Origin: Knoellia aerolata DSM 18566 | GTDB lineage: Bacteria > Actinomycetota > Actinomycetes > Actinomycetales > Dermatophilaceae | Direction of reading: 5' to 3' | Length of the DNA: 64,000 bases | Assembly (NCBI RefSeq): GCF_000768695.1 | Contig: NZ_AVPL01000004.1 | Location: 62,001-126,000, forward strand | Shown: in pieces, positions 27,329-38,974 of the stretch | Numbering within the stretch: position 1 is the stretch's first letter | Layout of the letters: every line of letters begins with the position of its first letter | Translations under genes and position numbers: made by a program | Notes under the pieces: generated by a model | What the model saw: the letters and a program-made list of their open reading frames with translations, nothing else | Databases searched by the model: none | Told to the model about the DNA's origin: nothing

Positions 27329-27969
27329 CCGCGGGGCGGCTGGCCGACGAGTTCGACCCCCAGCCCGTCCGGAGCACCGAGGTCGTCCATCACGGCCGTG
27401 TGTGGGACGTCGTGCGCGACGAGGTGGACCTCGGTGACGCCGGCAGGCACGTGCGCGAGTACGTGCGCCACCCCGGCGCGGTGGCCGTCCTGGCCATCGA
27501 CGACGACCGCCGCATCTGCCTCATCCAGCAGTACCGCCACCCCATCCGCACCCGCGACTGGGAGGCGCCCGCCGGGCTCCTCGACGTGCCCGGCGAGCCG
27601 CCCTGGGAGGCGGCCGCCCGCGAGCTGCACGAGGAGGCCGACCTCGTCGCCGGGCGCTTCGACGTCCTGCTCGACCTCCGCCCCTCACCCGGTGGCCTCG
27701 ACGAGGCGATCCGCGTCTACCTCGCCCGCGACGTGACCTCGGTCGCCGACGACGACCGTCACGTCCGCGAGGCGGAGGAGCACGGTATGCCGTGTGTCTG
27801 GGTCGCGCTCGACGAGGCGGTGGCCGCGGTGCTCGAGGGCCGGGTCCAGAACGGGATCGTCGCCGCGTCGGTCCTCGCCGCCCACGTGGCGCAGGAGCGG
27901 GGCTGGAGCACGCTGCGACCGCACGACGCCCCGTGGCCCCAGGGCCCCGACGGCGCCCAGCGGACGTGA
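27325..27969 (+). CDS. NUDIX hydrolase, ADP-ribose pyrophosphatase-like
   Basis: Hydrolyses nucleoside diphosphate linked compounds, probably ADP-ribose. 214 residues. The Nudix box begins [20 protein letters not shown] and continues EADL. It retains the REL-EE metal ligands, although it carries an Asp where the last Gly of the consensus is usual. The N-terminal part ([17 protein letters not shown], then [16 protein letters not shown]) matches the NudF/ADPRP domain. The GTG start overlaps pyrG. The C-terminal tail ([17 protein letters not shown]) is probably disordered. Confidence 0.9.
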
Positions 27970-28379
27970 TCGTGGCGCCCGACCCCGGCCGCTGCCCGTG
28001 CGGCGGCGTGCCGGACGGGGCCGCGCTCGCCGCCTGCTGCGGCCCGTTCCTCGCCGGTGAGGCCTGGCCCCCGACACCGGAGGCGTTGATGCGGTCGCGC
28101 TACACGGCATACGCCCTGGGGGAGCGCGACCACCTCTTCCGCACGTGGCACCCCGCCACGCGGCCCCGGGACGTCGAGGTGGACGGGTCACTCGTCTGGG
28201 CCGGCCTGGACGTCCTCTCCGCCGACGGTGACGAGGTGGAGGGCACCGTGGTGTTCGCGGCGCACTGGACCTCCGGCGAGGGCCGGCTCCGGCAGCGGGG
28301 CGCGGTCCGCGAACGGAGCACCTTCACCCGGCGGGCCGGACGCTGGATGTACCGCGACGGTCGGGACGTCACGGCCTGA
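27966..28379 (+). CDS. YchJ family (UPF0225) protein
   Basis: A 137-residue protein of the YchJ/UPF0225 family. It begins with a zinc-finger-like Cys motif ([20 protein letters not shown]), then has the family block [20 protein letters not shown] and the TWHPATRP segment. The C-terminal half has an NTF2-like fold ([20 protein letters not shown]). It lacks the C-terminal SEC-C motif of longer members. The biochemical role is unknown. The GTG start overlaps the NUDIX stop, so it ends this co-translated group. Confidence 0.87.
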   Translation: MIVAPDPGRCPCGGVPDGAALAACCGPFLAGEAWPPTPEALMRSRYTAYALGERDHLFRTWHPATRPRDVEVDGSLVWAGLDVLSADGDEVEGTVVFAAHWTSGEGRLRQRGAVRERSTFTRRAGRWMYRDGRDVTA

Positions 28380-28408
28380 GCCGGTCCGATCCGACTGCCC
28401 TGCCGACG

Positions 28409-28467
28409 GCGCGCCCCAGCGTCCGCAACCCTGGTCGGGAAGCCGACCACCTCTGCGGACGCAGGCG
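28409..28467 (+). repeat. Palindromic intergenic repeat, copy 1
   Basis: A 59-base unit that differs from copy 2 at only two positions. It contains nested inverted repeats: outer GCGTCCGCA/TGCGGACGC (9 bp) and inner GGTCGG-GAAG-CCGACC. It could act as a bidirectional terminator between the YchJ-type gene and aspS, or belong to a REP-type family. Confidence 0.85.
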
Positions 28468-28472
28468 ACGGG

Positions 28473-28531
28473 GCGCGCCGCAGCGTCCGCAACCCTGGTC
28501 GGGAAGCCGACCACCTCTGCGGACGCAAGCG
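28473..28531 (+). repeat. Palindromic intergenic repeat, copy 2
   Basis: Second tandem copy, 64 bases after the first, with the same outer and inner stems. Tight conservation of a non-coding 59-mer implies recent duplication or mobilisation. Confidence 0.85.
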
Positions 28532-28566
28532 GCAAATGCGGTTCGTGCGGCGAGGAGGCGACTCCG

Positions 28567-28572
28567 TAGGAT
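28567..28572 (+). promoter_or_regulatory. aspS -10 element
   Basis: TAGGAT lies 38 bases before the GTG at 28610, giving a leader of about 30 bases that contains the GAAGGA ribosome binding site. The same hexamer precedes alaS. Confidence 0.5.
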
Positions 28573-28609
28573 GACGGGGTTCATCCACCCCCGTCCCGAA
28601 GGACCACCT

Positions 28610-30436
28610 GTGCTCCGCACCCATGAGGCCGGCACCCTGCGCGCCGACCACACCGAAGAGACCGTCACGCTCACCGGTTGGGTGGCCAGGCGTCGCGATC
28701 ACGGTGGAGTGGCCTTCATCGACCTGCGGGACGCCAGCGGCGTCGTCCAGGTCGTCGCCCGCGACGAGGTCCTCACCGGTGCCGCGCACGACCTGCGTGC
28801 CGAGTTCTGCATCAAGGTGACCGGCGCCGTCGTCGCCCGCACCGCGTCCAACGTCAACGCCGACCTGCCGACCGGGGAGGTCGAGGTGGTCGCGACGGCC
28901 ATCGACGTCCTCGCGCCGAGCGCACCGCTGCCGTTCCAGATCGACGAGCGCGTCACCGTGGGCGAGGAGGCCCGCCTCAAGCACCGCTACCTCGACCTGC
29001 GCCGTCCGGGGGCGTCCTCGGCGGGCGCCGCGCTGCGGCTGCGCTCCAAGGTCAACGCGGCCGCCCGTCGGGTCCTCGGCGACCGCGACTTCGTCGAGAT
29101 CGAGACCCCGACCCTGACGCGGTCCACCCCCGAGGGCGCGCGCGACTTCCTCGTGCCGGCCCGCCTGGCGCCCGGCTCCTGGTACGCGCTGCCGCAGAGC
29201 CCGCAGCTGTTCAAGCAGCTGCTCATGGTCGCCGGCATGGAGCGCTACTACCAGATCGCCCGCTGCTACCGCGACGAGGACTTCCGCGCGGACCGCCAAC
29301 CCGAGTTCACCCAGCTCGACGTCGAGATGTCGTTCGTCGAGCAGGCCGACGTGCTCGAGCTCGGCGAGGCGATCATCGACGAGGTCTGGAAGCTCATCGG
29401 GGTCGACCTCACGACGCCGTTCGAGCAGATGACCTACGCCGACGCGATGAAGCGCTTCGGGTCCGACAAGCCCGACCTGCGCTTTAGCAACGAGCTCGTC
29501 GAGTGCACCGACTACTTCGCGAACACCCCGTTCCGGGTCTTCCAGGCCGACTACGTCGGTGCCGTCGTCATGCCCGGGGGCGCCGGCCAGCCGCGCAAGC
29601 AGCTCGACGCCTGGCAGGACTGGGCCCGGAGCCGCGGCGCCAAGGGCCTGGCCTACGTGCTGGTCAACGAAGACGCGGACGGGGCCGTCGAGCTCTCGGG
29701 ACCGGTGGCCAAGAACCTGTCCGACGAGGAGAAGGCCGGCCTCGCGGCCCACGTCGGCGCCAGGCCCGGCGACTGTGTCTTCTTCGCCGCCGGCCCGGTG
29801 AAGTCGTCGCGGGCCCTGCTCGGTGCCGCGCGGCTCGAGATCGGCAAGCGCTGCGACCTCATCGACGAGGACGCGTGGTCGTTCGTCTGGGTGCTGGACG
29901 CGCCGCTGTTCGAGCCCACGTCGGAGGCGCTCGCCGCCGGTGACGTCGCCGTCGGTGGGGGAGCGTGGACGGCGGTGCACCACGCGTTCACCTCGCCCAA
30001 GGCCGAGTTCATGGACAGCTTCGACACCGACCCAGGTCCGGCGCTGGCCTACGCCTACGACCTGGTCTGCAACGGCAACGAGATCGGCGGCGGCTCGATC
30101 CGTATCCACCGCCGTGACGTGCAGGAGCGCGTCTTCGCCGTCATGGGCCTGTCCGAGGAGGAGGCGCAGGAGAAGTTCGGCTTCCTCCTCGACGCCTTCC
30201 AGTTCGGCGCGCCCCCGCACGGTGGCATCGCCTTCGGCTGGGACCGCATCGTCTCGCTCCTCGCCGGGACCGAGTCGATCCGCGACGTCATCGCCTTCCC
30301 CAAGTCCGGCGGGGGATACGACCCCCTCACCGCGGCGCCCGCGCCGATCACGGCGGAGCAGCGCAAGGAAGCCGGCGTCGACGCCACGCCGGAGCAGCCG
30401 GGCCAGCTCGAGCCGCCCGTCGCGCAGCGGGCCTGA
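28610..30436 (+). CDS. aspS: Aspartyl-tRNA synthetase
   Basis: Class IIb synthetase, 608 residues. The N-terminal OB-fold anticodon domain is [20 protein letters not shown]. Motif 2 is [20 protein letters not shown] with [10 protein letters not shown]. The bacterial insertion (GAD) domain lies around residues 300-420. Motif 3 is [16 protein letters not shown] chose the GTG at 28610, with GAAGGA 5 bases upstream, because the protein then begins at the usual LRTHEAGTL; the ATG at 28571 falls within the promoter. Whether the enzyme is discriminating or also charges tRNA-Asn depends on gatCAB, not visible here. Confidence 0.95.
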   Translation: MLRTHEAGTLRADHTEETVTLTGWVARRRDHGGVAFIDLRDASGVVQVVARDEVLTGAAHDLRAEFCIKVTGAVVARTASNVNADLPTGEVEVVATAIDVLAPSAPLPFQIDERVTVGEEARLKHRYLDLRRPGASSAGAALRLRSKVNAAARRVLGDRDFVEIETPTLTRSTPEGARDFLVPARLAPGSWYALPQSPQLFKQLLMVAGMERYYQIARCYRDEDFRADRQPEFTQLDVEMSFVEQADVLELGEAIIDEVWKLIGVDLTTPFEQMTYADAMKRFGSDKPDLRFSNELVECTDYFANTPFRVFQADYVGAVVMPGGAGQPRKQLDAWQDWARSRGAKGLAYVLVNEDADGAVELSGPVAKNLSDEEKAGLAAHVGARPGDCVFFAAGPVKSSRALLGAARLEIGKRCDLIDEDAWSFVWVLDAPLFEPTSEALAAGDVAVGGGAWTAVHHAFTSPKAEFMDSFDTDPGPALAYAYDLVCNGNEIGGGSIRIHRRDVQERVFAVMGLSEEEAQEKFGFLLDAFQFGAPPHGGIAFGWDRIVSLLAGTESIRDVIAFPKSGGGYDPLTAAPAPITAEQRKEAGVDATPEQPGQLEPPVAQRA

Positions 30437-30437
30437 G

Positions 30438-31082
30438 ATGACCCACGCGGCCGTGCTCGAGACCGCCGACGACCGGCCGCTGCTCGCGGCGCGGCCGGTC
30501 CGGGTGCTGCTGTGGGACGCCGACGGAGTGCTCCAGCACCCGCGCCACGAGTGGGCGCCGAGGCTGGCCGCGTGGGGCGGGGACGGTTTCGCCGCGGCGC
30601 TGTTCGCCGCGGAGGTGCCGGCCCTGCGGGGCGAGGTGCCGTTCCGCGACGCCCTGGCGGACCTGCTCACCGCGTGGCCCGACGTCACCGCGGGGGTCGA
30701 CGACCTGCTCACCCTGTGGGAGCAGGTCGACCCCGACCCGCAGGCCGTCGACCTCGTGGCGGAGGTCGCCGCCTCCGGGGTCCGGTGCGTCCTCGCGACC
30801 AACCAGCAGGACCACCGCAAGGCCTACCTGCGACGACGCTTCGGCTACGACGACGTCTTCGAGCGGTCCTTCTACTCGTGCGACCTGGGCGCGATGAAGC
30901 CCGAGACGGCCTACTTCGAGCGGGTGCTCGAGGCGCTGGGCATCGACGCGGACGACGTCGGGTTCGTCGACGACAGGCGGGACAACGTCGTCACCGCCAG
31001 GGAGCTCGGCATCCGCGCGGTCCACCACGACCCGGAGTCGGGAGTCGCCGGGCTCCGCTCGGCGCTGGGGTGGCCGGCATGA
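30438..31082 (+). CDS. HAD-family hydrolase (class I)
   Basis: Predicted phosphatase of 214 residues, starting at an ATG one base after the aspS stop. Motif I is LLWDADGVLQHP (Asp nucleophile), motif II CVLATNQQDHRKAYL, motif III GAMKPETAYF (Lys), and motif IV DVGFVDDRRDNVVTA. The helical cap sits between motifs I and II (class I, YihX- or epoxide-hydrolase-N-like). The substrate is unknown. It is coupled by ATGA to the RelA/SpoT-fold gene, so a role in nucleotide or alarmone metabolism is possible but unproven. Confidence 0.88.
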   Translation: MTHAAVLETADDRPLLAARPVRVLLWDADGVLQHPRHEWAPRLAAWGGDGFAAALFAAEVPALRGEVPFRDALADLLTAWPDVTAGVDDLLTLWEQVDPDPQAVDLVAEVAASGVRCVLATNQQDHRKAYLRRRFGYDDVFERSFYSCDLGAMKPETAYFERVLEALGIDADDVGFVDDRRDNVVTARELGIRAVHHDPESGVAGLRSALGWPA

Positions 31083-32101
31083 GCGACGACCTCACCGTGA
31101 ACCCGACCTCGGACGCGGTGCACCGTGCCGTGCAGCGCTACGCCGAGCTGCATCCCGAGATCCGCCAAGTCGCCGACCAGTTCGTCGCCATGGTCACCGG
31201 GATGCTCGACGACGCCGGCATCAACTACGTCAGCGTCACCGGACGCGCCAAGAGCGTGGCCTCGTTCGCCGGCAAGGCCGCCCGGGCCGTCGACGGCGTG
31301 CCGATCTACACCGACCCGCTCGACGAGATCACCGACCAGATCGGCGTGCGCGTCGTCACCTATCTCCAGGGCGACGTCGCCGCCGTGGCCGAGCTGCTGG
31401 CAGGGGAGCTCAGCGTGCTCGACGACCGCGACCTCGGGCAGGAGACGGCACTGGAGGGTCGCTTCGGCTACGCCAGCCGGCACCTCCTCGTCACCCTGGC
31501 CGACGAGGACGTCGACGCGGCATACGCCCACCTCCGCGGCCGGTCGGCCTCGGTGCAGGTGCGCACGATCCTCCAGCACGCCTGGGCCGAGTTCGAGCAC
31601 GACGTGCGCTACAAGGGCTCGGTTCCGGCAGCCGACGTCTCCGACCTCGACCGCAGGTTCACCCTCGCCGCCGGCCTGCTCGAGCTCGCCGACCGCGAGT
31701 TCACCGCCATCCGCGACCGGCTCCAGGCCGGCGTCTCGGAGCAGGACCTCGAGACCGTCGACGACGACCCGCGCATCAGCGGTCCGGACCTCGCCGCGTT
31801 CCTCTCCGCCCACTTCCAGGACGCCGGCTGGTCGCGCACCGACCACTACTCGTGGATCTCGGGCCTGCTGCTCGAGCTCGGCATCACCTCACTCGACGAG
31901 CTGGCCGGCCTCCTCGGGTCCATCGACGTCGAGGGCATCGACGAACGCATGGGCTACCGCTATCCCGCAGGCGCGGTGCGACGCCTCGACGACGTGCTGC
32001 TCGCGGTGTTCGGTCCCCGCTACATCGGGCTGCACAGCAACAGTCACCGCGTCGAGTCGCTCACGGCGCGCCTCGAGAAGGTGCGCCCCTCCCAGGGCTG
32101 A
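31079..32101 (+). CDS. RelA/SpoT-fold (p)ppGpp synthetase-like protein
   Basis: Stand-alone protein of 340 residues with the RelA/SpoT pyrophosphokinase fold and neither the HD hydrolase nor the TGS/ACT domains. Motifs are SVTGRAKSVASFAGKA (substrate loop), DEITDQIGVRVV, FGYASRHLLV (G-Y-x-S-x-H) and VQVRTILQHAWAEFEHDVRY. In active small alarmone synthetases the residue two before the Q of Q-x-R-T is a catalytic Glu (E-x-Q-x-R-T). Here it is Ser (ASVQVRT), so activity may be lost or altered. The C-terminal 110 residues form a separate helical domain. Alternatives are a toxSAS-type toxin or a pseudo-enzyme. It is coupled to the upstream HAD gene. Confidence 0.8.
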   Translation: MSDDLTVNPTSDAVHRAVQRYAELHPEIRQVADQFVAMVTGMLDDAGINYVSVTGRAKSVASFAGKAARAVDGVPIYTDPLDEITDQIGVRVVTYLQGDVAAVAELLAGELSVLDDRDLGQETALEGRFGYASRHLLVTLADEDVDAAYAHLRGRSASVQVRTILQHAWAEFEHDVRYKGSVPAADVSDLDRRFTLAAGLLELADREFTAIRDRLQAGVSEQDLETVDDDPRISGPDLAAFLSAHFQDAGWSRTDHYSWISGLLLELGITSLDELAGLLGSIDVEGIDERMGYRYPAGAVRRLDDVLLAVFGPRYIGLHSNSHRVESLTARLEKVRPSQG

Positions 32102-32139
32102 ACCCCCGGCTTCCCGGCTGAACCGGGATGCCGCGCTCC

Positions 32140-32955
32140 TCAGCGGGTGAGGAAGGCCACGAGGGCGTCGTTGAACTCCTGTGCGTGGCTGACGTTGATG
32201 CCGTGCGGTCCCGACTCCACGACGACGAGCTCGCTGCCCGGGATGGCGTCGTGGGTGCGCTGGCCCGACACCTCAAGAGGCACGATGGCGTCGCTGTCAC
32301 CGTGGATGACGAGGGTCGGCACGGTGATCGACGCGACGTCCTCGGTGAAGTCCTCGAGCCAGGACCCGATGCACGCCACGGCGGCATCGAGGTCCGCCTG
32401 CGCGGCGAGGCGCAGCGCGGCCTGCCGCTGCCCCTCCGTGATCCTGAGCTCGCCAGCGGCGCTGAAGAAGTTCGTCATGAACTCCTCGAGGAAGGCCTCG
32501 CGGTCCTCCCGCAGGCCCTGCTGCATGCCCTCGGCGTCGGAGCGGGGCAGGCCACCGTCGGGGTTGTCGTCGCTCCGGAGCAGCCACGGGGGGATCGCGG
32601 CAGCGAACACGACACTGCTCACCCGGTCCTGGCCGTGGGTCCCGAGGTAGCGGGCGACCTCGCCGCCGCCCATCGAGAAGCCCACGAGCGAGACGTCACG
32701 CAGGTCGAGGTCGTCGAGGAGCGCCGCGAGGTCGGCCGTGAGGGCGTCGTAGTCGTAGCGACCGTCGGGTGCCGGGTCGGAGTCGCCGAATCCGCGACGG
32801 TCGTAGGTGATGACGCGCAGGCCGGCGGCGGTGAGCGCGGGCACGGCGTCGGCCCACGACGCGCCGCTGAGCGGCCAGCCGTGGATGAGGACGACGGGGC
32901 GCCCGTCGCCGCCGGTGTCCTCGTGGTGCACGGCGACGGTCGAGATGTCGGACAT
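32140..32955 (-). CDS. Alpha/beta hydrolase, non-haem chloroperoxidase-like
   Basis: Predicted 271-residue esterase or perhydrolase. The nucleophile elbow is GFSMGG, the oxyanion segment is LIHGWPLSG, and the catalytic Asp and His are in HGDSDAIVP and GPHGINVSH. It most resembles cofactor-free chloroperoxidases (RRGFGDSD, MGGGEVARYLGTHG). I start at the ATG 32955 because AAGGGTGAACCC places a ribosome binding site before it; an upstream ATG would add 12 residues. It is convergent with the RelA/SpoT-fold gene. A short hairpin (TCCCGG/CCGGGA) near 32116-32132 may separate the two transcripts. Confidence 0.87.
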   Translation of the reverse strand: MSDISTVAVHHEDTGGDGRPVVLIHGWPLSGASWADAVPALTAAGLRVITYDRRGFGDSDPAPDGRYDYDALTADLAALLDDLDLRDVSLVGFSMGGGEVARYLGTHGQDRVSSVVFAAAIPPWLLRSDDNPDGGLPRSDAEGMQQGLREDREAFLEEFMTNFFSAAGELRITEGQRQAALRLAAQADLDAAVACIGSWLEDFTEDVASITVPTLVIHGDSDAIVPLEVSGQRTHDAIPGSELVVVESGPHGINVSHAQEFNDALVAFLTR

Positions 32956-33043
32956 GGGTTCACCCTTCGACGATCGGTGGTCGTCACTCACCCTACGCAG
33001 CGCGGCCCCACGGCGGGCGGGAAGGCTGACCCGCCGCGGCGGT

Positions 33044-33058
33044 TAGGCTGCTTCGGTG
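33044..33058 (+). promoter_or_regulatory. rarA -10 element with leaderless start
   Basis: TAGGCT is followed by exactly 6 bases and GTG at 33056. No Shine-Dalgarno sequence is present, so the mRNA probably starts at the start codon. Confidence 0.6.
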
Positions 33059-34426
33059 CCAGCCGGTGACGACCTCTTCGCGTCCACGGACGGGGGCGGG
33101 GGCTCTCTGCTCCCGCCGCTGGCCGTCCGCATGCGCCCGGCCTCGATCGACGAGGTGCGCGGCCAGGGCGACATCCTCCGGCCCGGCAGCCCGCTCCGGC
33201 GCCTCATCGAGGGCTCGGGTGGCACGGCCGGCCCGCTCAGCGCGATCCTCTGGGGTCCACCGGGCACCGGCAAGACCACCCTCGCCCACCTGGTCGCGAC
33301 CGCCTCCGAGCGGGAGTTCGTCGAGCTCTCCGCCGTCACCGCGGGTGTCAAGGACGTCCGTGCTGTCATGGAGGCGGCGGCGCGCAGTCGCGACCTCTAC
33401 GACCGGCAGACCGTCCTCTTCCTCGACGAGATCCACCGCTTCACCAAGGCGCAGCAGGACGCGCTGCTCCCGGGCGTCGAGACCCGCCAGGTCATCCTCG
33501 TCGCCGCGACGACCGAGAACCCGTCGTTCGCCGTCATCGCCCCGCTGCTCTCCCGCTCGATGCTCATCACGCTCACCTCGCTCGACGACGGGCAGGTCGG
33601 CGACGTCCTCGACTCCGCGGTGAGCGACGCACGAGGTCTGGACGCGGCATACGCGCTGTCGGGCGACGCCCGCGAGCACCTCGTGCGGGTCGCGGGAGGG
33701 GACGCCCGCCGGGCCCTCACCTCGCTCGAGGCGGCCGCGGGGGTGGCGCTCGACGACGCCCCGGCCGGGCGCGGCGGTGACGAGCCGCTGACCATCACGC
33801 TGGCGCACGCCGAGCAGGCGGTGGCGCAGGCCATGGTCCGCTACGACAAGACCGGGGACCAGCACTACGACGTGGCGTCGGCGTTCATCAAGTCGATGCG
33901 CGGCTCCGACGTCGACGCCGCGCTGCACTACCTCGCCCGCCAGCTCGAGGCCGGCGAGGACCCGCGGTTCATCGCCCGCCGGATCGTCATCGCCGCGAGC
34001 GAGGACGTCGGGATGGGTGACCCCACGGCGCTGCAGACGGCGGTCGCGGCGATGCACGCGGTCGCGCAGATCGGCATGCCGGAGGCGCGGATCATCCTCG
34101 CGCAGGCCGTCGTCCACAACGCCCTCGCACCCAAGAGCAACGCGGCGTATGCCGGGATCAACGCCGCCATCGCCGACATCCGTGCCGGACGTGGGGGAGC
34201 GGTGCCACCCCACCTGCGCGGGAGCGGGTATGCCGGTGCGTCCCGTCTCGGGCACGGCGCCGGCTACGTCTACTCGCACGACGAGAGCGACGGGGTGGCC
34301 CGGCAGCAGTACCTCCCGGACGACCTGCACGGGAGCGCCGACTACTACCAGCCGACCGACCGCGGTTTCGAGGCCCGGTTGCAGGAGCGCTGGACCTGGC
34401 TCAAGGACCGCCTCGGGCGCGGCTGA
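33056..34426 (+). CDS. rarA: Replication-associated recombination protein A (AAA+ ATPase)
   Basis: Clamp-loader-like AAA+ ATPase (RarA/MgsA/WRNIP1) acting at stalled forks, 456 residues. Walker A is WGPPGTGKTTLAHL, Walker B is VLFLDEIHRFTKAQQDALL, sensor 1 is VAATTENPSF, and the arginine-finger region is LLSRSMLITL. The C-terminal tetramerisation domain includes DVASAFIKSMRGSDVDAALH and the family's YSHD and QQYLPDDL segments. It starts at a leaderless-type GTG. The strong hairpin at 34456-34494 follows and separates it from alaS; rarA upstream of alaS is also the mycobacterial order. Confidence 0.94.
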   Translation: MPAGDDLFASTDGGGGSLLPPLAVRMRPASIDEVRGQGDILRPGSPLRRLIEGSGGTAGPLSAILWGPPGTGKTTLAHLVATASEREFVELSAVTAGVKDVRAVMEAAARSRDLYDRQTVLFLDEIHRFTKAQQDALLPGVETRQVILVAATTENPSFAVIAPLLSRSMLITLTSLDDGQVGDVLDSAVSDARGLDAAYALSGDAREHLVRVAGGDARRALTSLEAAAGVALDDAPAGRGGDEPLTITLAHAEQAVAQAMVRYDKTGDQHYDVASAFIKSMRGSDVDAALHYLARQLEAGEDPRFIARRIVIAASEDVGMGDPTALQTAVAAMHAVAQIGMPEARIILAQAVVHNALAPKSNAAYAGINAAIADIRAGRGGAVPPHLRGSGYAGASRLGHGAGYVYSHDESDGVARQQYLPDDLHGSADYYQPTDRGFEARLQERWTWLKDRLGRG

Positions 34427-34455
34427 CCCCAGCTCTTGCTCCCCATGCGGCAAGG

Positions 34456-34494
34456 GTGGGGGTCCGGAGGCTTCGGAAGCGTCCGGACCCCCAC
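34456..34494 (+). terminator. Hairpin between rarA and alaS
   Basis: A perfect 13-bp stem (GTGGGGGTCCGGA with its complement) encloses a TTCG-containing loop. It begins 30 bases after the rarA stop and has no T-run. It is probably an actinobacterial-type terminator. Confidence 0.75.
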
Positions 34495-34552
34495 GCTTCC
34501 CTCCGCTGGCAGGGCCCGAGGAACGCGGCGGCGTCGGCGGAGGTGCGCCACG

Positions 34553-34558
34553 TAGGAT
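34553..34558 (+). promoter_or_regulatory. alaS -10 element
   Basis: TAGGAT gives an alaS leader of about 60 bases. A GTG lies exactly 6 bases downstream but in a different frame from alaS (see findings). Confidence 0.5.
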
Positions 34559-34626
34559 TCACCGGTGCCCCCACGCGGGCCCGACGCACTCGACCCGATG
34601 CCTTTTTCAACCTCAGGACTGACGAC

Positions 34627-37316
<2,690 letters not shown>

Positions 37317-37320
<4 letters not shown>

Positions 37321-37832
37321 GCGTCCGCCCCGGGGTTCGGGTGGGGGTCGATGTCGGCACGGTGCGTGTCGGCGTGGCCATCAGCGACCCCGCGGGGATC
37401 CTCGCGACGCCGCACGAGACGCTGGCGCGACGGTGGCCGGACGGCCACCCGGACACCGACGACGTGAGCGAGGTCGTCGCCCTGTGCACCGAGCGTGGCG
37501 CCGTCGAGGTCGTCGTGGGCCTGCCACGCACCCTCGCGGGGGCCGAGGGCGCCGCTGCGCAGGCTGCCCGCACGTATGCTGCGGAGTTGGCCCGCCGGAT
37601 CGCACCCGTGGGCGTCCGTCTCGTCGACGAACGCCTCACGAGTGTGGACGCTCACCGGGCACTGCGCGAGAGTGGAGTGTCCGGGCGGCGACAGCGAGCC
37701 GTGGTCGACCAGGCCGCGGCGGTGCTGATCCTCCAGGCCGCTCTGGACGAGGAACGCAGTGCGGGTCGCCCACCGGGCGAGCCGGTCATCCACAAACGGC
37801 GCAGGCCGAAGATGAAGGACGGGCCACGGTGA
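37317..37832 (+). CDS. ruvX: Putative pre-16S rRNA nuclease / RuvX (YqgF)
   Basis: RNase H-fold nuclease of the YqgF family, 171 residues, implicated in 16S 5' end processing and named as a Holliday-junction resolvase homologue. Conserved acidic motifs are [30 protein letters not shown] and [12 protein letters not shown], with [15 protein letters not shown] at the end. I prefer the TTG at 37317 because it overlaps the alaS stop by four bases (TTGA). A GTG at 37293 would give 8 more residues inside alaS. The basic tail [12 protein letters not shown] precedes the coupled mltG start. Confidence 0.9.
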
Positions 37833-38974
37833 GCCACGAACACCTCGAGACGACTCTCTTCGGGGAGCCCGAGCACCACGAGCCGCGCCGACGGCGGCGC
37901 CCGCGGCAGAAGCGCAGCAAAGGCCGCAGCGTGCTGGTCCTCATCGTGGCCCTCGTCCTCGTCGGTGCCGCCACGGCCACTGCCTTCACCCTGCTGCGCC
38001 CCGTCGTCGCGTCGATCCTCGGCGACGGCGACAGCGGGGCCGAGGACTTCCCCGGCCCGGGCGACGAGGAGGTGACCGTGACGGTCAAGCAGGGCGACAC
38101 GGGTGAGTCGATCGCCACCGCCCTCAAGTCCGCCGGCGTCGTCAAGACGCGTACGGCCTACCTCGACGCCTCCGCCGCCGACCCGCAGGGCAGCGCGCAG
38201 ATCCAGCCCGGCACGTACACGCTGAAGAAGGGCATGAAGGCGATCGACGCGTTCACCGCGCTGGTCGACCCCGCCAACCGCAGCGTCGCGCGTCAGACGA
38301 TCCCCGAGGGGCTGTGGGTCAGCGAGATCATCCAGCGCCTCAGCAAGGCCACGGGAGTGCCCGTCGCGGACTACCAGGCCGCGCTCAAGGACCCCGCAGC
38401 GCTGGGCCTGCCCGCGGAGGCCGGCGGCCGCCCCTCGAGCTACGAGTTCGACAAGAACACTCCGGCCGCGGCCCAGCTCAAGCAGATGGTCGCGCTGACC
38501 CTCTCCGAGCTCAAGAAGGCCGGCGTCCAGCCCAAGGACTACACCCGGATCCTCACCGTCGCCTCGATCATCGAGGGCGAGGTCAACGGTGACGCCGACC
38601 GCGCCAAGGTCGCGCGGGTCATCGAGAACCGTCTCGCCGACCCCAACGGTCCGACCGTGGGGCTGCTCCAGATGGACTCGACCGTCCACTACATCGAGCA
38701 GAAGCGCGGCCGCGCCGGGACCTCCGACGCGGCGCGTGCCTCGAACAGCCCGTACAACACCTACCGGGTCAAGGGGCTGCCTCCCGGCCCCATCAACAAC
38801 CCGGGCGCCGCCTCCATCGAGGCCGCGGCCAAGCCCGCCGACGGGCCGTGGTTCTTCTTCGTCGCCGTCAACCCCGACACCGGGGAGACGAAGTTCGCCG
38901 CGACCCAGGCCGAGCACGACCGCAACGTCCAGGAGTTCAACGCGTGGTGCTCGCAGAACAAGGACAAGTGCTGA
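37829..38974 (+). CDS. mltG: Endolytic murein transglycosylase MltG
   Basis: Cuts nascent glycan strands and sets peptidoglycan chain length. 381 residues: a basic cytoplasmic N-terminus ([15 protein letters not shown]), one membrane helix ([20 protein letters not shown]), a LysM-like segment, then the YceG domain. The catalytic Glu lies in [14 protein letters not shown], with [19 protein letters not shown] and [15 protein letters not shown] downstream. The usual E-G-x-L-F-P-x-T-Y segment before the catalytic part is shortened to [12 protein letters not shown]. The GTG start overlaps ruvX. It is coupled to aroE by a 7-base overlap. Confidence 0.92.
   Translation: MSHEHLETTLFGEPEHHEPRRRRRPRQKRSKGRSVLVLIVALVLVGAATATAFTLLRPVVASILGDGDSGAEDFPGPGDEEVTVTVKQGDTGESIATALKSAGVVKTRTAYLDASAADPQGSAQIQPGTYTLKKGMKAIDAFTALVDPANRSVARQTIPEGLWVSEIIQRLSKATGVPVADYQAALKDPAALGLPAEAGGRPSSYEFDKNTPAAAQLKQMVALTLSELKKAGVQPKDYTRILTVASIIEGEVNGDADRAKVARVIENRLADPNGPTVGLLQMDSTVHYIEQKRGRAGTSDAARASNSPYNTYRVKGLPPGPINNPGAASIEAAAKPADGPWFFFVAVNPDTGETKFAATQAEHDRNVQEFNAWCSQNKDKC

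Noticed and set aside
28409-28531. CRISPR array
   Set aside because: Only two units, each with internal palindromes and separated by 5 bases, so there is no spacer structure and no cas gene nearby.
28571-28609. aspS start at the ATG 28571
   Set aside because: The ATG overlaps the TAGGAT promoter element and adds 13 residues absent from the family. The GTG at 28610 has GAAGGA upstream and begins at the conserved LRTHEAGTL.
34495-34626. T-box or other amino-acid riboswitch before alaS (also considered before tyrS)
   Set aside because: No T-box sequence (TGGNACCGCG) and no specifier stem or terminator/antiterminator pair. The alaS leader is only about 60 bases.
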